DNA of 64,000 nucleotides from Eutreptiella sp. 'Long Island Sound 2002' (taxonomy: Eukaryota > Euglenozoa > Euglenophyceae > Eutreptiales > Eutreptiaceae). The stretch's first letter is position 1, and every line of letters starts with the position of its first letter. The notes under the pieces were generated by a model. It worked only from the letters and a program-made list of their open reading frames with translations, did no database searches and was not told the origin of the DNA. Positions 60,000-64,000 of the stretch are shown one piece after another. The position numbers were made by a program, and so were the translations under genes. Location of the stretch: NCBI GenBank assembly GCA_964036045.1, contig OZ038385.1, positions 58,499,919 to 58,563,918 on the forward strand, written 5' to 3'.

Positions 60000-60335
60000 G
60001 ACCGCCCAATGCGGGGGTTCGATCCCCGGTGGCTGTTGCCCCCGGGTCCCCTGCACATAGAGCTCTCTAGTGGGCATTGTTGGAACCACCCACCCCTACA
60101 GCAACCCGCACCACCGCCGATACCGGCGGATCGGGTGGAGGTCTCGTCTGTTTTTAACGCCCAGCCACCCCCACGCCCCCAAAAAGAAAACACGCCGTGG
60201 CACCATACACACCTGTAGCAGTGCGCGCCGCCACCTGTACTCGAGCGGATCAACGGGAGGCCCCGCCCGGTATTCAAAGGGATCAGTGGGAGGCCTCACC
60301 CATCCAGGGTTCAAACCGGCGCCATGGCAGCTGGC
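60000..60335 (+). repeat. Possible tRNA-derived SINE relics (B-box-like motifs)
   Basis: GGGTTCGATCCCC near 60017 and GGGTTCAAACC near 60307 match the pol III B-box consensus. A two-copy GGATCA..GGGAGGCC unit lies between them (about 60247-60295). No acceptor-stem pairing or convincing A box is present, so these are not intact tRNA genes. Confidence 0.35.
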
Positions 60336-60504
60336 GCCGGGTGCGCCACCGCTCGGACGGCAGCCGCCACACACTGCACGTGCCCCGTCTTTGCCCAGGG
60401 GGAGGTGGGGGACCGTCACTTGCTCAACCCAAAATTTTTCATTGCAACTCACTGCTTTGTTGTGGCAAAACCACCACCCAAGAGTGCTGCCCAAAGCATT
60501 CTAG

Positions 60505-62124
60505 TGGAAAGTGGTGAGCATGTGCAAGAGTTCAAAATGAAGTGGAGCAGGACTAAGAAAATTTACACCGAGCTGGTCAAGGCGTAGGTTTCCGTACATT
60601 CGCTGCTTTTTGAACGTATCTTATGCTGAAATCTTTCGTTTTGTGTTGCAATTTCTGTACCTGCAAATGTGCGTGTACAGTGGTAGTGCGGTTCCCAGGG
60701 GGGGATGGGGGACACTCACTTGGTGACCGTCCCCCAGGGGGTGGTGGGGGACTGTTTTCCCTGGGGTGGGGAAGGACAAGGAGAGGGGGGGTTACTGTGG
60801 TACTGGAGTCCGACCACCATCTCAACGCATATTGGGCTGGAGGCCAATCTGGTGAACACGGCCGTGGGTACCTCGGACAACAACGACCTTGTCAAGTATA
60901 CCAACAAAAGAATGCATGCTACATGAGCTATCTATTCTGGTGTGAGGCTACTGATAGCCAGGACACACCGCCACCTGCTCCGTGCTATTTATTGACAGTA
61001 GAATCGATAGGGCTGTCAAAGACATGGCTCGCACATTGACTGCACTATACGAGACCTGGCTAGGGCTGGGAACCGGTTTTAGCAATTAATCGGACAAACC
61101 GGTTATCGGCAATAATCGGAGATTATTTTTAAAACAATCGGCACAACCGGTTATTTTGAGAACCGATTTAAACCAATTAATCGGACTGGTTGCAAATTTT
61201 TCGGGTTCTTTTTGGCGATACATTTTGTCCAATTTTTGTATTGAAACAAGGCTTTGGTAGCAATCAATGATGGTCGATGGTGTATTACAATTTCTGAGGT
61301 AGGTTTGATCACCGTGCTCCGTCTCGTATGGGCTCCTATCTCGGTTCTAACCAATGGCACAATTTTGGTTAGTGAAGGGCAATAAATCGGAAAAACTGGT
61401 TGTTCTGAAAACCATTAATCGGCAAAGCTGGTTATTTTTGTAAAAATAATCGTTTAAACCGGTTATTTTTCAAAACTACCAGGTTCCAAACCTTAGACTT
61501 GGCATCATTCCACTGCTTTGCAAATTGATGAGGTGGCTCGCGCATTTCACAACACACTGTGTCCGGACTCAAAGTGCCCGTATGTTGTATTTTCTTTCTA
61601 TAAATGCAAGCATGTAGTCCGGCATAAGTATGTTCTCGAGTGACCTTTTGGTGTTTGTCAACACGGTTGTCAAGGATATGCACAATCAGCGTCGGCTATA
61701 TGTGTTGTTCAATTTTCTGAATTTTGAATTGAGCCGGAAGGTGATGTACGAACCTGCCGGCGTTTGGGCACATACACCAGACACTGCACCAGCAGCACAG
61801 CCTGTGGAATATGTCCGCCCGTCAGGTGCCATTGAGTCTGACAGTGACAGTGACGACAGTGACGGCTGTCCTGAAAATGAAGCAAGTGCAACGGGCGGGG
61901 ATAGTGGGTGTATGTCATGTGACCAATTTCCTTCGTTGGTACCCACTGCCCTGCAGAACTAGTTGCAATCTGGAAGGACAGCCCCCGCCTCTGCCTCTGC
62001 GTCTTCTTGTCCCCCTTTGGCAGTATGGCAGCCACGCATGACACGGTCTAACATTGCGCGTCTGCAACAGGAAATGCAGCTGTCAGCTGTTGAGCTGGAG
62101 GGGTTCTTGCACAATGACGAGTAG
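60505..62124 (+). CDS. Unrecognised multi-exon gene, 3' portion (4 candidate exons)
   Basis: Candidate exons 60505-60583, 60809-60895, 61641-61825 and 62024-62124 have AG acceptors and GT donors (GC|GTAGGT, AA|GTATAC, CAG|GTGCCA). Their phases agree at all three junctions, and the last ends at TAG (62122). The predicted peptide includes EHVQEFKMKWSRTKKIYTEL, then GLEANLVNTAVGTSDNNDL, then DMHNQRRLYVLFNFLNFEL. It ends in a charged helical tail, NIARLQQEMQLSAVELEGFL, then HNDE. The last acceptor has a good pyrimidine tract (CTTGTCCCCCTTTGGCAG). Upstream exons and the start codon were not found, since the first exon listed begins in phase 1. I do not recognise the family; it does not resemble a transposase or reverse transcriptase. 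The intron between exons 2 and 3 hosts a hAT MITE. The exon calls rest only on composition and phase. Confidence 0.4.
61061..61495. mobile_element. 435-bp hAT-type MITE with 8-bp target duplication
   Basis: The left end is TAGGGCTGGGAACCGG. The right end, read inverted, is TAAGGTTTGGAACCTGG, giving imperfect TIRs of about 17 bp. The flanks GACCTGGC (61053-61060) and GACTTGGC (61496-61503) are an 8-bp target duplication with one mismatch. The AT-rich interior repeats AACCGGTTAT and AATCGG many times in both orientations. It has no coding capacity. The TIR start and 8-bp duplication are typical of the hAT superfamily. Confidence 0.85.
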
Positions 62125-62500
62125 CAGATGATGGCATACAGCAGCATGCACGTCATACGCCCTGCACTTCTTTTTGGCTATGTACAACTGTACAACTATT
62201 GTGCTGTGCATATGATATTCTATGTGTTCCTCACTTCCCTGCATTTTAGGCAGCAGCTTTCTCTTGCTGCATTGTGCCCTGGCTGCATTATTCTGCACAT
62301 CCAGTGGATTTTCCGGCCTGAATGATATTCCTTTTGTGTTCATCAACATATATTGTGATTGGGTCACCAGAGAGAGAGAGAGCGTGTGCTCAATGCCTAT
62401 GGAATCACGTTGCGTTGCACACCGCCTGCACGTGAGATGCCACAAGTTTGCTGACGCTGTGCATTGTATTGCATTGTAATGTTTTCCAGGAGCCTCCGAG

Positions 62501-62848
62501 AATCCCCCCAGGATTTCACAGCAACCCCCCCGGAGTTCACAGCAACCCCCCAGAAACTAACAGCAAACCCCCAGGAATTCACAGCGACCCCCCAGGAATT
62601 CACAGCAACCCCCCAGGAAATCACAGCAACCCCCCAGGAATTCACAGCAACCCCCCAGGATTTCACAGCAACCCCCCAGGAATTCACAGCAACCCCCCAG
62701 GAATTCATAGCAACCCCCCAGGAATTCACAGCAACCCCCGGGAAATTAACAGCAACCCCCCCGAGATTCACAGCAATTCACAGCAACCCCCCAGGAATGC
62801 ACAGGAACCCCCTGGGAATTCACAGCAACCCCCAGGAATTAACAGCAA
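62501..62848. repeat. 21-bp minisatellite (~16 copies)
   Basis: The unit is AGCAACCCCCCAGGAATTCA plus one base, with point variants. Because the unit is a multiple of three it stays open in two plus-strand frames (HSNPPGI and EFTATPQ patterns) and one minus-strand frame (VNSWGVA). There is no start context or splice evidence for translation. Confidence 0.95.
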
Positions 62849-64000
62849 CAATAACACCAGAGTTCTGCGGATAGACAGTGTGACCAGGGTGTTACAGAGT
62901 GAGGATTTTTGGGGGTAAATTGTGCATTTTGGGGCCAAAGGGGCTGGTAAGTGGCCAAATTCTGGTGCCCCGTTCAATGACCGCGCCCCGCGTCCGCCCC
63001 GCGACCTGCCCCGCGACCTGCCCGCGACCTGAGGCACCCTCAAGGCAACAAGTGCTCAATTTTCAAGGGATAGGTAGTGGACCATTTGTGTGACACTTTG
63101 AGAGTGCTGTTTGCGGTGTGTGCTTTAAATATAGTGTGTCAACCAATCACAAGCAAAGGAAGATGGCCGCGGACAATTGAGCGAACCATATAGTCCGTAC
63201 ACAAAAGAACCGTAAATACGGCCCACACTTGCTTCTTGCTTCGCTGGGGGGGCGATAAACTTGTTTTCACATGTCATTCGTGAAGCATCTCTATGAACAA
63301 CAAAGCCTTGCACTAGCACTTCTAATGTGAATGAAGATCTAAGTGGTGGGTCATTAAACCCGTGGCCATGTGTGTATCGTGGATGACAAATCACGTGTTG
63401 TCGGAGCGTTATTGTATTGCCATTTTGCGCAGGAGAGGTGGTATGTGGATGCTAGTCACATATAGTGCATCACTTTTGTGCATAAGCACCTGCACTTCAG
63501 GCTTTGAGTGCAAAACAAAGGAATCAATGCAAGAAGAAATGAAACACCCTTTCTCCTAGTGCGCATGCACAATCAAAGAAGACACTTGATACACTTTGTG
63601 CTCACGAGGGTCGGATTTTCTTGAAAGTCGCAGGCGCGCGGGTGTTCCTATTGCAGTTCAGAGGATGACTGGTAGGATCTCCTTGACAGCGTGAGCCCAT
63701 AGACTGCAAACAAAGAGTGAGTGTCTTTCGTCAAGCCACAGTGCACACAAAACAGGGGGCCGGAGCCCCCTGGATTCACCAAATCATCAAGAGCCACTAC
63801 AGATTACCGTTGGATTACCCAGATCTGGCAGCCCCAGGCTGAGGAGCACAGGACCACCTACGGGGGACAGGGGTGGAGGTGGGGTAGAGCAGGCCTAGGG
63901 ATGATCACGGTCACACAAATTGTACCTGGTGAGCCGAGAGTAGAGACCAGGTTTCCACCAGGAGGTGGGGTATCTTTTCATGTGTAGTTCGTGCATGCAT
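62849..64000. other. No feature recognised
   Basis: Apart from a short GC-rich stretch (CCGCGACCTGCCC repeated near 62998-63030), I see no gene, RNA or mobile element signature. Only short unsupported frames occur. Confidence 0.5.

Larger units (their letters stand above)
53930..60504. other. Gene-poor stretch downstream of the REJ/GPS gene
   Basis: 6.5 kb with no reading frame supported by homology, domain pattern or phase-consistent splice sites. It holds simple repeats, a cluster of short palindromes (56901-57008) and tRNA-like B-box sequences (about 60010-60330). Undetected 5' exons of the gene at 60505 may lie here. Confidence 0.45.

Noticed and set aside
60010-60035. tRNA gene suggested by GGTTCGATCCCC
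   Set aside because: No 7-bp acceptor stem, anticodon arm or A box around it; kept only as a possible SINE relic.

Overview
This is nuclear DNA of a flagellated eukaryote, most likely a protist or microalga. The evidence is an intron-rich intraflagellar transport gene, a REJ/GPS-type membrane protein with a mucin-like stalk, large repeat-filled introns, and a non-LTR retrotransposon. There are no bacterial-style operons. I cannot name the species.

Layout. Positions 1-27837 are almost entirely one minus-strand gene, the IFT-A core subunit IFT122. I rebuilt 25 exons (982 codons). Every junction is in phase and the order follows the animal protein from its first methionine. The last roughly 250 residues lie left of the window. 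Its introns (up to 3.4 kb) hold simple repeats, minisatellites, a 1.9-kb terminal-inverted-repeat element with a perfect 8-bp target duplication, and MITE relics.

Positions 27838-30386 separate two divergent genes. Positions 30387-53929 are a plus-strand gene for a predicted protein of about 3320 residues. Its order is signal peptide, Thr/Ser/Pro-rich stalk, REJ/PKD-like ectodomain, GPS motif, membrane helices, a long linker, a parallel beta-helix-like segment and terminal membrane helices. An 8.2-kb first exon is followed by an intron carrying a 413-bp hAT-like MITE. A second, 12.2-kb intron carries a CATCC-type minisatellite split by a roughly 9.4-kb LINE (ORF1, AP-endonuclease, reverse transcriptase, RNase H, zinc motif). 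That LINE shows two frameshifts and one in-frame stop.

Positions 53930-60504 hold no gene I can support. At 60505-62124 four phase-compatible exons suggest the 3' part of an unrecognised plus-strand gene, with a 435-bp hAT MITE (8-bp target duplication) in one intron. A 21-bp minisatellite follows at 62.5-62.85 kb; the remainder is featureless.

Together, IFT122 is ciliary, and REJ/GPS proteins related to polycystin-1 are often ciliary or cell-surface receptors. The head-to-head arrangement is therefore suggestive, but a functional link is only inferred.
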